64,000 nucleotides of DNA from a virus, in IMG/VR virus record IMGVR_UViG_3300028129_000005, positions 62,001-126,000 of that record; one strand, given 5' to 3'. Shown here piece after piece: positions 22,301-29,997 of this stretch. Positions within the stretch are counted from its first letter, which is position 1, and the number at the start of each line of letters is the position of its first letter. Under the pieces are notes generated by a model, which was given only the letters and a program-made list of their open reading frames with translations, was not told where the DNA came from and did not search any database. Both the position numbers and the translations under genes were made by a program.

Positions 22301-22812
22301 TGGATGATTATTCCTTTGGAGCGGGAAACGGTAGCGACCAGGTACAGTATATAACAAACGATGCTACTCAAACTCCTATTGTAATTTCAGGTACTTCCCA
22401 AAACACTGGAAATGGAACTAGGTATACTGCAACCGTAAATCCACCTAACATTAATACTGGAATAGGAACAATTGATATCCAATCAGTGACAGCATGTTCG
22501 CAATTAGGCATGGGATATACCACTAACGATCTTGTAATACAGCATTCAGCGGGTAATTCTACGCAAATTACGTATACTGGTTCTTTAACAACAGCTACAT
22601 GCCCTAGTCTATGTGAGTCACATGTGGTGACAGCCGGGACTAATTCCTCATCACTTTACTCTTATGAAGATTGTAACGGTGTTATACAGTTTGATACGAT
22701 CCTGGTAAATGGACCTTCACAAACATTCTGTGCAGCGATCGGTAGTGTAATAATAACAACTCCAAGTTCCGGTGCATCGGTTTCCCTAGGAGGAATGCTG
22801 AGATGTGATTAA
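19330..22812 (+). CDS. Tail fibre with collagen-like repeats and tail-collar-like domain
   Basis: 1160 residues, paralogous at the N-terminus to the upstream fibre. Residues about 20-35 carry L-D-K-V-N-Y-N-F. Residues about 37-70 are Gly-x-y collagen-like repeats (GATGSIGETGFQGATGDDG). A tail-collar-like motif occurs near 333-356 (EGWYLCNGQTWKNSNINY, then VPNLNSF). The remainder is Gly/Ser/Asn/Trp-rich. Unlike its neighbour it has no Hint domain and ends in a Cys-containing beta-rich tail. A candidate late promoter (GATATATA at 19,299) lies 23 bases before the ATG. The two fibres may be alternative or co-assembled receptor-binding proteins; which one is used cannot be told from sequence. Confidence 0.7.
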   Translation: MPIPINLKQILQSDTQQEKLDKVNYNFDQLVANGGGPMGATGSIGETGFQGATGDDGPQGIDGPQGFQGPADASNNSKWKDGAIWYNGALNIKTIVPEHELAGPATQVNFPPTNVLLGYASNDDEYNDLNLISGYLNSVLLINKNSNYHDSNIRLISEKGTDKYLDIALTNYPALSSIGEQSVLEFKFASSVAAGEYRWNADTYIINDVNDNEMMSMDAINGVKFTGSFLSTNDAIFTGSIFKINNSYVGGTTNTNPDVDKIAVALDNTGTIGFKEASEIGASVPIGTIISFHYDTYIDVSNFTQNQTINLNSDPSTIDIVVGRGVAGTQYEGWYLCNGQTWKNSNINYTVPNLNSFSFNFTTNVGQITSLSGASRPNFIGGGLFTFSQDANSIEYDITVDSTEAWVSETSTNSNYATTEYAVVKTPQLIYLGASDLYYNVTGPAPLTFPAMYSKLLDNNSTTYNDAVFPNSPDEAGADRWREINLVDANGYQGNSIIVGQPLQSAGREIKNTTTGTWSAGSTSDVQLEYGQVNIFDLRLTARGKDTSWSSNPSPESPPNCNTEREAESYSWFTDWSERWNGNTSTTSAWNYVGEFNPSSTSSYYEGQIFSYQNNFYTVSPGQSSMGIDPVALNITDPSAHIVATGSSWEKGGNSWYGTPRYFYRLPKVEDPEEESWHYSPMNQSNSPSNSAPPPNNRFSLTLTGGRGGYGDWATNTSDGAIVRPISGSPGQFEPVWPSLYEQANSTTANALTSGELYDQQGRWTWPAEVFLDIYNDIGQTVAMVQVPIITRWNKGIIEDLYDSLTIDPTTDFPQYSMPYNYTEGTNHWNTAATIGTQVGPTISGPGGTIEKMYSGGWENPGTGVLSGEDWDYWYTGQNDTEFRRYQRVEFKILVSPSVSNDIYSYLDNNPGSTIKFRTAWWSDKIQDGTEDYLDPDTDNGIYNGGGSPDYSSSAWNRQPAGMGYDPSVCVQNYNPPTSALQIQGGSTFNLDDYSFGAGNGSDQVQYITNDATQTPIVISGTSQNTGNGTRYTATVNPPNINTGIGTIDIQSVTACSQLGMGYTTNDLVIQHSAGNSTQITYTGSLTTATCPSLCESHVVTAGTNSSSLYSYEDCNGVIQFDTILVNGPSQTFCAAIGSVIITTPSSGASVSLGGMLRCD

Positions 22813-22821
22813 AATAAAGAT

Positions 22822-23643
22822 ATGAATATAATAAACACATATAAACTTTACAAAAACGTAATTCTTTTCGGAGGACTTGCGATTTTGTTGTTTTGTCTTT
22901 TACAACAATGTAACTCTAACCAAAACTTAAAAAGAGAAATTATACAAGTTCAGAAGGTATCTGATAGAAACCTTAATAACTATAAAGCCACGCAAGATAC
23001 TATTATAATTGAAAAGAATAAAAATAAAGAATTAGTTTCTAGTATAAGATCCTTTGAGTATGATGTAAACACCCTAACTGAAAGTAATAAGAAACTAGTT
23101 TCTAAATATGCTAATCAATTAAATATTAATAACGAATTAGAGAATGTTAATAGTTTACTTTCAACAACTTTAAACGTAAAAGATTCTATAATAAACGCAA
23201 ATGGAGTTGTAACCGTTGATACGGATTCTATAAATAATATAGATACGATAACAGTTGACGTAAACGATAAGTGGGAGTTTGATAAATATAACTGGAGAAG
23301 ATTTCAAGGAAGTATATCTCTTTTAAAGGATAGCACTAATTATAATTTATTCTCTTCTAGATTTGATATTATACAGGGAATAGGTTTAAGTGCTGCCATC
23401 ATTAATGAAGAAGGATTTGACAGACTTAAAATTACAACTCCATATAAAGGAGTAACGTTCACTAATATAGAAAATATAAACTTAGTTAACGATAGATTAA
23501 ATAATAAATATGAGAAAAAAGCAGGGTGGTCTATTGGTGTTGGATTTCAATATGGACTTAACTTGAATAACAATCAAGTTATAAGTACTGGTCCATCAAT
23601 TGGTATAGGAGTATACTGGTCCCCTAAATTTCTTAGATTTTAA
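22822..23643 (+). CDS. Membrane-anchored coiled-coil protein, candidate unimolecular spanin
   Basis: 273 residues. One hydrophobic segment spans about residues 13-29 (VILFGGLAILLFCLLQQC). A long charged helical or coiled-coil region follows (about 35-115). The C-terminus has two beta-strand-like stretches separated by a turn and ends in Phe (WSIGVGFQYGLNL, then GPSIGIGVYWSPKFLRF), like outer-membrane strands. This layout would let the protein span inner membrane, periplasm and outer membrane, as spanins do during lysis. Similar proteins occur in phages of Bacteroidota, but I cannot name the family. A structural or assembly role is the alternative. It starts nine bases after the fibre gene. 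Confidence 0.45.
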   Translation: MNIINTYKLYKNVILFGGLAILLFCLLQQCNSNQNLKREIIQVQKVSDRNLNNYKATQDTIIIEKNKNKELVSSIRSFEYDVNTLTESNKKLVSKYANQLNINNELENVNSLLSTTLNVKDSIINANGVVTVDTDSINNIDTITVDVNDKWEFDKYNWRRFQGSISLLKDSTNYNLFSSRFDIIQGIGLSAAIINEEGFDRLKITTPYKGVTFTNIENINLVNDRLNNKYEKKAGWSIGVGFQYGLNLNNNQVISTGPSIGIGVYWSPKFLRF

Positions 23644-23658
23644 AATAATAAATAAACA

Positions 23659-25716
23659 ATGGCACAATCATCCAAATTCTTAAGACTAGATGACGACATT
23701 CTAATGGAGTTCATGTATCATGATCAAAATGTTGATTATGTAGATGATGCTAAGATAGAAAACGACGACAACGGAAGTCAATTTAAATTTTTAAACACAG
23801 AGGCATCTAACGATTCAGCCTCTAGATTCTTAATTCATGAATTAGGAGCAGATGTTGTTAACTTCAGTGTAAAGATACAAGATGGTTATGTTTTTATTAA
23901 TGATTTTGCGTCTAGGCAATTAGTTCTTAAAAACGGCAAAACTTATAAATTTAACCTATCTGATTCTACGATAGACAATATAGCTGGATTCACAATAGAT
24001 GGTTCAACTACCCAATTAATTGGTAACACATACATATATACTCCAGGAACTAATGGAAGATTTGAATATTCATATGAAAATATGGCTGGAGATAGTGCTA
24101 GAGGTGGAGAAATAAACGTAGGAAATAGAGCTAATCCTTTATTTGCAGAACCAGAACAAGAAACTGGAAATAGTATTAAAACTGCAACAGGTGAAGTTGG
24201 AAGATATTATGGAGTTCCTTCAGAATATGATGGCAAATGGGCTTTACTAAAAAATGATTTAGCATATTTAGATAGTTCATCATGGAATGGAACAGACTCT
24301 TCTCTTGCAAACGTAGATGATAGTATAGTAAGTGATGTATGGTATGACACTATAAGATTACACTTAAAGACAGGATTTTCATTTGCAGCTAGAGGTAAAG
24401 AAGGTTTTATGTTTCAGGTAAAAGCAAAAAGAGAATCAGGAGTCTATAATTATTTCACATCTATTGTGTATTTAAATCATTCTAATTTTGAAATTAGTAA
24501 TCCTAATTCATTTGTATTAGGAGATACTTCATATTCTAAATACATACAAATTAAAGTACCTTCTTTAATTTATTTTGATGTTTCAACTAAGAATAAAGAT
24601 TTTCACGATGCATTCTTTGGAGAAAACGAAGATGCAATATTAGATTCTACTAACTATGAAATAAGTTTAAAATTAATAAACACTTTAACTGAAGAAGGAG
24701 ATGTAGAATACATCAATGTAGAAGACACTATTGATGTTACAGTCGCAATGGAAGACGAATATGTAGATATTGCAGCAAACGTCGAGGAAGTAGAAGATAT
24801 GGATTATTTTCAAATATATGGGACCAAGGACGGATCTAGGCAAGGTTTTGAAAACTATATAAATGGAAGAATACAAACATCAAGTGATGATATCATAATA
24901 TTCCATGACATAGAAGTTAGTGAACAAATAGGTTTAGATTTCTTAGACACATCTTCTATGACATTTACTCAAACCGCAAATTATGAAGCTCCGATACCAT
25001 TTAGACCTATCATATTTAATTCTGATATTGCAAGTTCATTTTATATTAGACATACTATGAGAATGTATAATGAAACCGATAATACACAGATTATTAAGGT
25101 TGCTACTATGACATCATATAATCCTAAGAAATACGGTACTCGTATGGAAAAGATTAATCTAAGAAACGTAGATCCTACTATTATCTATAATAAACTACCT
25201 AACACTACAGTAAATAGAGAATTAAATCAATTTGTTAATTCAATTAGACCGAGCGTTGGAGAAACTAAATATGTTCCAGTTGCGTTAGATACTTATGGTA
25301 TATTAGCATCTGCTACAAACGTTACAACAGATTTAACAGAATCTGAAGAATTAGATAACATTAAGTTTTTTGAAGAAGGTAAAGCTAGCATTAAATTATC
25401 TAAAGTATCTGATAACTTCGTGAAATTTAATATTGCTCAGCCCGATGGTGACGATAAAAAAGCGGTTTCATTAGTAAGCGCTGAAAATATAATTTTAATT
25501 ATTAAAAGCGGATCTATAGAACAGAGAATAGTACATGATCCTTCATTTCCTAATATAGATTTAGGATTAGGAGAAGTATTCTTTAAAATACCTAAAGGCA
25601 CAGCTGTAAGATTTGATAAAACAGATGCAAATAAGTTCGAAGACAAATTCTATATTAATATAAAGAATGGAGAAACAGAGTCCTTATTGTATCATGGAAA
25701 AGTAGAAATAGTATAA
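23659..25716 (+). CDS. Virion structural protein, unknown family
   Basis: 685 residues, acidic, without membrane segments. Many regularly spaced beta-strand-like stretches suggest Ig-like or jelly-roll domains. Residues about 430-500 are the most conserved-looking part (DIASSFYIRHTMRMYNETDN, then NPKKYGTRMEKINLRNVDP). The stop overlaps the start of the tube-like gene by one base (ATAATG), so the two are coupled and probably belong to the same substructure. Tail or neck is the likely location. I do not recognise a named T4 counterpart. Confidence 0.45.
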   Translation: MAQSSKFLRLDDDILMEFMYHDQNVDYVDDAKIENDDNGSQFKFLNTEASNDSASRFLIHELGADVVNFSVKIQDGYVFINDFASRQLVLKNGKTYKFNLSDSTIDNIAGFTIDGSTTQLIGNTYIYTPGTNGRFEYSYENMAGDSARGGEINVGNRANPLFAEPEQETGNSIKTATGEVGRYYGVPSEYDGKWALLKNDLAYLDSSSWNGTDSSLANVDDSIVSDVWYDTIRLHLKTGFSFAARGKEGFMFQVKAKRESGVYNYFTSIVYLNHSNFEISNPNSFVLGDTSYSKYIQIKVPSLIYFDVSTKNKDFHDAFFGENEDAILDSTNYEISLKLINTLTEEGDVEYINVEDTIDVTVAMEDEYVDIAANVEEVEDMDYFQIYGTKDGSRQGFENYINGRIQTSSDDIIIFHDIEVSEQIGLDFLDTSSMTFTQTANYEAPIPFRPIIFNSDIASSFYIRHTMRMYNETDNTQIIKVATMTSYNPKKYGTRMEKINLRNVDPTIIYNKLPNTTVNRELNQFVNSIRPSVGETKYVPVALDTYGILASATNVTTDLTESEELDNIKFFEEGKASIKLSKVSDNFVKFNIAQPDGDDKKAVSLVSAENIILIIKSGSIEQRIVHDPSFPNIDLGLGEVFFKIPKGTAVRFDKTDANKFEDKFYINIKNGETESLLYHGKVEIV

Positions 25717-26273
25717 TGATATTAAATAGTAGAAATAACTTATTTAACTTTAAATTTCCTAGGACATTTATTCCGAAGGAAGTAGCTGACAAATATAGAT
25801 CTTATTTGGGTAAAATGCCAGGCAACATAATAGAAGAACCTATTGATTTTGTCAATTATTCAATACAGGGTTTAAGTTTACCTGGAATTAATTTTGATCC
25901 AATACAGCAATCGCCTAACGACGGAACTATCACATACCATAGAGGGTCTATTCCTATTCAAAATACAGTTGAAAGACAATTCTCTATAGAGTTACAGCTA
26001 TTAGACGGGTATATTAATTATTGGATAATGCAAGATACTTTATTATATTATTATTCAAAACAAGTTAGAGACCCTTTTATTAACGATCTAAAACTTCAAA
26101 TAATGGATGCAGAAGGTATACATTTAATGAGTGCAGTTTTTGAAAAGCCTATTCTTAATTCTATTTCTGAATTAGAGTTAAACATGTCAAGTAATGTTGC
26201 TGATTTTTCTACATTTACACTTAACTTCTATTATAATAAGTTTAATATTATCTCAGAGATAGACGGTAAATAA
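25716..26273 (+). CDS. Tail-tube-like or tube-initiator-like protein
   Basis: 185 residues. The pattern resembles the tail-tube fold (T4 gp19 and the related gp54/gp48 caps): an early strand with a Pro-rich turn (IQGLSLPGINFDPIQQ), a central R-Q-F-S-I-E-L-Q-L-L-D strand followed by an aromatic helix (YINYWIMQDTLLYYY), and a C-terminal strand pair (FSTFTLNFYYNKFNI). Length is close to gp19 (163 aa). The gene overlaps the 685-aa structural gene by one base and ends the tail block. Whether it is the main tube protein or a baseplate-proximal ring cannot be decided here. Confidence 0.45.
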   Translation: MILNSRNNLFNFKFPRTFIPKEVADKYRSYLGKMPGNIIEEPIDFVNYSIQGLSLPGINFDPIQQSPNDGTITYHRGSIPIQNTVERQFSIELQLLDGYINYWIMQDTLLYYYSKQVRDPFINDLKLQIMDAEGIHLMSAVFEKPILNSISELELNMSSNVADFSTFTLNFYYNKFNIISEIDGK

Positions 26274-26277
26274 ACGA

Positions 26278-26285
26278 GATATATA
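26278..26285 (+). promoter_or_regulatory. Candidate late promoter GATATATA
   Basis: Ends 25 bases before the small capsid-targeted protein gene. Confidence 0.4.
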
Positions 26286-26310
26286 ATCCATAACAATATA
26301 GACCAATATA

Positions 26311-26679
26311 ATGAAAACATTTTTTGAATACTTAAGCGAAGAGAATATAACTAAAGAGGAAATTACCCTTTTAGAAGAATCTCTGCAGTCAGAATGGACT
26401 GATGAATTAGAGCAAAAAGTAGATGCTGCTTTAGAAGAATTTACTAGACAGTATGCAAATGAAGATGGAACGTTTGATTTTGAAAGATTTAATGAGGAAT
26501 TAACAAATGAAGGTTTCTTAGGTTCTATATTTGGTGGCCTTACAGGATTTGCTCTAGGTAAAACAATTGGTAAAACAGTTGCTAAAGTTCTAGGAATTCA
26601 GAAAGGTATTTTTTACGATTTATTAACCTCAAGATTAGTTGGCGCTGGATTAGGTGCGGCTATCGGAAAATCATTCTAA
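26311..26679 (+). CDS. Small capsid-targeted protein with glycine-zipper hydrophobic tail
   Basis: 122 residues. The N-terminus MKTFFEYLSEE closely resembles the capsid-targeting peptide of T4 internal proteins (MKTYQEFIAE). A candidate prohead-protease site E-L-T-N-E/G occurs at residues 63-68, with cleavage after Glu67. The remaining 55 residues are Gly/Ala-rich and hydrophobic with repeated G-x-x-x-G spacing (GSIFGGLTGFALGKTIGKTV, later LVGAGLGAAIGKS), so membrane interaction is plausible. A candidate late promoter lies at 26,278. I infer an internal virion peptide released in the head and possibly used at DNA entry. No named family is recognised. Confidence 0.55.
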   Translation: MKTFFEYLSEENITKEEITLLEESLQSEWTDELEQKVDAALEEFTRQYANEDGTFDFERFNEELTNEGFLGSIFGGLTGFALGKTIGKTVAKVLGIQKGIFYDLLTSRLVGAGLGAAIGKSF

Positions 26680-26680
26680 T

Positions 26681-27349
26681 TTGAATTACGTATCAGTAGA
26701 CTTTTCATTAAATTCTCCAGGTATTTTTATATACCAAGAAGAAACTAACGAATATCATTTCATATCTTATATTAAAGAAGGTCAAGGAACCAAGAAAGAA
26801 AGAGCTTGGCAAGAAGACATATCTCATTTAAAGGGAGTTACTCTTATTAATCAACCTGACTGGGGAAAACATGGTGAAGATTATTCAAGCGTTGAATTAG
26901 CAAAGATAAAGAGATACGCTAAAACCGCAGATGACATTATTAATTTAATAACGGATATTACAAAAACAAAGAAGCAATATATTATTTCTTTTGAAGGAAC
27001 TTCTTTCGGTTCTAAAATGGGAACTAATAATATTATAGATATGGCTGCAGGAGCTGCGATACTTAAAGAAAGAATGCTAAGTCAACTTGAAATCTTAGAT
27101 ATTCAAACCATTGCTCCCACTACAATTAAGAAACACGCTGGAAAAGGAAACATGAATAAGTCTCAATTATGGGATGCCTTTTTAAGTAATGTATTAGGAG
27201 ATCAAATTTTAGCAGAACATCCTCTTTTAGATTTTTGTGTGAAAGAAATTGGACCTTCTAAAAAAATACCAAAACCCTTTGACGATTTAGTTGACGCTTA
27301 CTTTTTAACTCACTTCGTTAGAGCAAAGATGTCGGCCACTGAGGAATAG
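26681..27349 (+). CDS. RuvC-like Holliday junction resolvase
   Basis: About 222 residues from a TTG start placed right after the previous stop; a GTG at 26,654 would add nine residues by overlapping the upstream gene. The N-terminus (NYVSVDFSLNSPGIFIY) matches the RNase H-fold first strand with the D-x-S motif of RuvC-type nucleases. A second acidic strand (IISFEGTSFGSK) and a late acidic pair (DDLVDAYFLTHF) fit the remaining catalytic carboxylates. T4 uses the unrelated gp49 for this job, so this phage probably resolves recombination and replication branches before packaging with a RuvC-type enzyme. It lies just upstream of the gp32/primase/UvsYW genes. Confidence 0.65.
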   Translation: MNYVSVDFSLNSPGIFIYQEETNEYHFISYIKEGQGTKKERAWQEDISHLKGVTLINQPDWGKHGEDYSSVELAKIKRYAKTADDIINLITDITKTKKQYIISFEGTSFGSKMGTNNIIDMAAGAAILKERMLSQLEILDIQTIAPTTIKKHAGKGNMNKSQLWDAFLSNVLGDQILAEHPLLDFCVKEIGPSKKIPKPFDDLVDAYFLTHFVRAKMSATEE

Positions 27350-27429
27350 ATTTACCACTGAGGCTTAAAGTCTTAAGTTATACTGTCTTTTCCCCATAAA
27401 GTTTCATAAAATAAAAAGATATATAAAAT

Positions 27430-27621
27430 ATGCAAACAGATAGAGAAATAATACCGGCACACCTATTAAAGCTTAAAGAGATTTTAAGTGATATGGTAAC
27501 TCAACATAGAATAACAGAAAATGAAATGATAGATATGTTAAGAAAGGCTGGTTTAGCTCGTCTTCCAAACTCTTCTTCAAAGTGGATTGACGAATCTGGA
27601 TCAACCTATTCAGAGTTATAA
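27430..27621 (+). CDS. Small protein of unknown function
   Basis: 63 residues: an acidic/basic helical N-terminus (IIPAHLLKLKEILSDMVTQH), a short turn, then a second helix (ENEMIDMLRKAGLARLP). This layout is compatible with a helix-turn-helix-like fold but no signature is clear. It stands alone between two gaps. A GATATATA motif ends only five bases before the ATG, so that copy would give an almost leaderless transcript. Function unknown. Confidence 0.45.
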   Translation: MQTDREIIPAHLLKLKEILSDMVTQHRITENEMIDMLRKAGLARLPNSSSKWIDESGSTYSEL

Positions 27622-27647
27622 TTCTTCCCCCTGCCCCCTGCAATACG

Positions 27648-27655
27648 GATATATA
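27648..27655 (+). promoter_or_regulatory. Candidate late promoter GATATATA upstream of gp32
   Basis: Ends 100 bases before the gp32 ATG and immediately upstream of the inverted repeat, so a transcript from here would carry the whole operator-like leader. Confidence 0.4.
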
Positions 27656-27656
27656 G

Positions 27657-27755
27657 AATAGTTATTATTGTGAAACCTTTTAGGAATTGCATGTATAACT
27701 ATTGAAAGTTTTTTAAAGATTAAAGACATTAACGTAAATTAAAGCAATTAAAGAC
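27657..27755 (+). promoter_or_regulatory. Candidate gp32 translational operator in the mRNA leader
   Basis: The leader of the gp32 gene has a perfect 9-bp inverted repeat (AATAGTTAT at 27,657-27,665 and ATAACTATT at 27,695-27,703) followed by four TTAAAG copies at 27,713, 27,720, 27,739 and 27,748. T4 gene 32 mRNA is autoregulated by gp32 binding a 5' folded element followed by an unstructured run of UUAAA repeats. The same order of elements is seen here; control is inferred. Confidence 0.5.
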
Positions 27756-28712
27756 ATGGCAGATTTTGACATTTTTAACCTCAGCGTATCAGACGTTGAA
27801 ACTCATGAAACAAAGAGCTCAAGCTCTACAAATGAGATCTACAAACCATCCGCAGATGATGGTAAAGACGGAACTTACAAAGCACTTATTCGTTTTGTTC
27901 CAAACCCAACAAACCCAAGAAATTCATTAGTTAAAAAGTATGTACACTGGCTAACTGACGCTAACGGCGATGGAAGACTTATTGATTCACCTTCAACGGT
28001 AGGAGATAAGTGTCCAATTGCAGATGCATTCTTCAAACTTCGTAAGAGTGATTCAGCAGTAGACCGTAAGATGAGCGACAAGCTTAAGCGTAGAGAACAG
28101 TATTACTCACTTATCAAAGTAGTGAAAGATCCTCAGAACCCTGAATTAGAAGGTACTTATAAAGTATTTAAATTCGGTTACAAAATTAAAGAGAAGATCG
28201 AAGAAGAAACTAAACCTGCATTTGGTGAACCAACTCAGATTTATGATTTATTCGAAGGAAAGAACTTTGAACTTATTATTACTCGCCAAGGTGAATATAA
28301 TAACTATGATAAGTCTAAATTCTCTGCAACTAGATCAGCTATTGCAATTGATGGAAAACCAGCTGAAAGAAACCAAGAAGCTATGACATCTATTAAAGGT
28401 GAATTAGATACAGCGCCATCTTTAGATCCTTATGGATATAAGAAATGGGATGCTGAAACTCTTGACTTTGTCAATGGTATTTTAAGACAATATCTTAACC
28501 CTGGTTCTTCAATGGATTCTGTAATTTCTACACCGAAGCCAGCTGCTAAAAAAGCAGCAGTAAAAGAAGCAGCTCCGGTAACAGGAAATGATGCTAACTT
28601 TGAATTCCCTGACACAATGACAGCGACTCCAACGGCAGCAGAAACAAAATCTTCAACTGCATCAGCAGATAGCGATGATCTAGATTCTTTCTTAGATGAA
28701 ATCGGAATCTAA
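27756..28712 (+). CDS. 32: Single-stranded DNA-binding protein gp32
   Basis: 318 residues. The central domain matches T4 gp32: YYSLIKVVKDPQNPELEGTY, then KVFKFGYKIKEKI, and later NYDKSKF. It binds ssDNA cooperatively and organises the replication and recombination machinery. The C-terminus is an Ala/Thr-rich linker ending in an acidic tail (SDDLDSFLDEIG), as in gp32, which uses the tail for partner contacts. T4 gp32 binds zinc with one His and three Cys. This protein has a single cysteine (Cys86, in GDKCPIADAFF) and His64, so zinc binding appears lost. The stop overlaps the primase start by 17 bases. Confidence 0.85.
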   Translation: MADFDIFNLSVSDVETHETKSSSSTNEIYKPSADDGKDGTYKALIRFVPNPTNPRNSLVKKYVHWLTDANGDGRLIDSPSTVGDKCPIADAFFKLRKSDSAVDRKMSDKLKRREQYYSLIKVVKDPQNPELEGTYKVFKFGYKIKEKIEEETKPAFGEPTQIYDLFEGKNFELIITRQGEYNNYDKSKFSATRSAIAIDGKPAERNQEAMTSIKGELDTAPSLDPYGYKKWDAETLDFVNGILRQYLNPGSSMDSVISTPKPAAKKAAVKEAAPVTGNDANFEFPDTMTATPTAAETKSSTASADSDDLDSFLDEIGI

Positions 28713-29778
28713 AAAAATCACAGAAGATTTAAAGCAGAAGGTCAGAAGTTTAGTTAAACAAGTTTGTGTAAAAGAACATACTGACCCTAACAAACACATG
28801 ATTAAGGAAATGCCAGGTCGTTTAAACCTGGCATGCCCTTATTGTGGTGACTCGCATGGTGAAACTCATAAGAAAAGAGGTAATCTATATTGGGCAACGT
28901 TACAATTCCACTGCTTTAATTGTGGACAACACTCAGATCTATATGGTTTTTTAAAAGATCATCACCTAAAATTCAAAGATACTCAAGATTCTATTACAAT
29001 TATAGAATACATTAAAGAACACAAAGTATCTGTTAATGAAGTAGACACTCTACAACATGGTGTATTTAAAACCTTATATGATTTATCACCTACGAGAAAG
29101 GAACTTAAAGAAGTTTTTAAACTAGTAGAGATAGAACCAGGAGATCCTGCTTTTTTCTATTTAAAGAACAGGTTTTTACATAAGAAGCTTAATCACTTCT
29201 TGTATTCTCCCAGAGATAAAAGAATCTTAGTTTTAAACTTAGCACCTGAAGGTAAGGTTATAGGATTTCAAAGTAGATCTTTAAGGAAAAGTAAAAACAC
29301 AAGATATCTAACATACGATATAGAAAAGATATATCAGGAAATGAATAAAGAAATACCTCTCCAGGATGAACAGCTTATATCCTCTAAGAAGTTATCAACT
29401 TTGTTTGGTATCATGACTGCAAACTTCCAAATGCCCTGTACGGTATTCGAAGGACCTTTAGATGCCTTATTTATGCCTAACTCTATAGCATTGGCGTCTG
29501 TAACCAGATCAACCGAAGAGTTAGATGAAATTCCAACAATACGATATATGTTTGATAATGACGAAGCAGGAAAATCAAAGATGATGCAAAAATTAAAAAG
29601 AGGTAAAGAAGTATTTACATGGGACAAATTTATGTCTGAATCAAAGATGGATAAATATCCTAGCAAGATTAAAGATCTAAACGATCTAGTTATCGCTGCT
29701 TGGAAAACAAAAAATAAATGTTTATCCACAATGGATAAGTATTTTAGTAATTCACGACTAGATGCTTATTACTTATGA
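28696..29778 (+). CDS. 61: DNA primase gp61
   Basis: 360 residues. A zinc ribbon is visible at Cys47/Cys50 (CPYCGD) and Cys73/Cys76 (CFNCGQ), followed by a TOPRIM core with the Glu strand (VFEGPLDALFMP) and the D-x-D strand (YMFDNDEAGKSKM). This is DnaG-type primase architecture as in T4 gp61 (342 aa), which makes RNA primers for the lagging strand with the gp41 helicase. It overlaps gp32 by 17 bases and the next small gene by four. In this genome it lies far from the helicase gene at 60,153. Confidence 0.85.
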   Translation: MKSESKKITEDLKQKVRSLVKQVCVKEHTDPNKHMIKEMPGRLNLACPYCGDSHGETHKKRGNLYWATLQFHCFNCGQHSDLYGFLKDHHLKFKDTQDSITIIEYIKEHKVSVNEVDTLQHGVFKTLYDLSPTRKELKEVFKLVEIEPGDPAFFYLKNRFLHKKLNHFLYSPRDKRILVLNLAPEGKVIGFQSRSLRKSKNTRYLTYDIEKIYQEMNKEIPLQDEQLISSKKLSTLFGIMTANFQMPCTVFEGPLDALFMPNSIALASVTRSTEELDEIPTIRYMFDNDEAGKSKMMQKLKRGKEVFTWDKFMSESKMDKYPSKIKDLNDLVIAAWKTKNKCLSTMDKYFSNSRLDAYYL

Positions 29779-29987
29779 TAGACGATTACGTACAAATGGT
29801 AAATGACGAATTAGATCAATTCGAAGAAGATGGAAAAAGACACAAAAATCTAAAAATGATTATTGGGTTTGCAGCAGCCGATTTATCACACGCTGAAAAA
29901 GAAATTAAAATAACTCCTAAATACAAAAAGAAATTTAAGAGTCAAGTTTATATTAAGAAGAATACTAATAATAACTCATTATTCTAA
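29775..29987 (+). CDS. Small basic protein, unknown function
   Basis: 70 residues, charged, with an acidic N-terminal helix (MIDDYVQMVNDELDQFEEDG) and a Lys-rich C-terminus (ITPKYKKKFKSQVYIKKN). It overlaps the primase stop by four bases (ATGA) and lies ten bases before uvsY, so it is probably co-translated with replication and recombination genes. No family recognised. Confidence 0.5.
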   Translation: MIDDYVQMVNDELDQFEEDGKRHKNLKMIIGFAAADLSHAEKEIKITPKYKKKFKSQVYIKKNTNNNSLF

Positions 29988-29997
29988 AAAACACCAC

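Noticed and set aside
27350-27429. Terminator or regulatory RNA after the RuvC-like gene
   Set aside because: Only a weak 5-bp CTTAA/TTAAG stem and a repeated CACTGAGG were seen; neither is followed by a T run.
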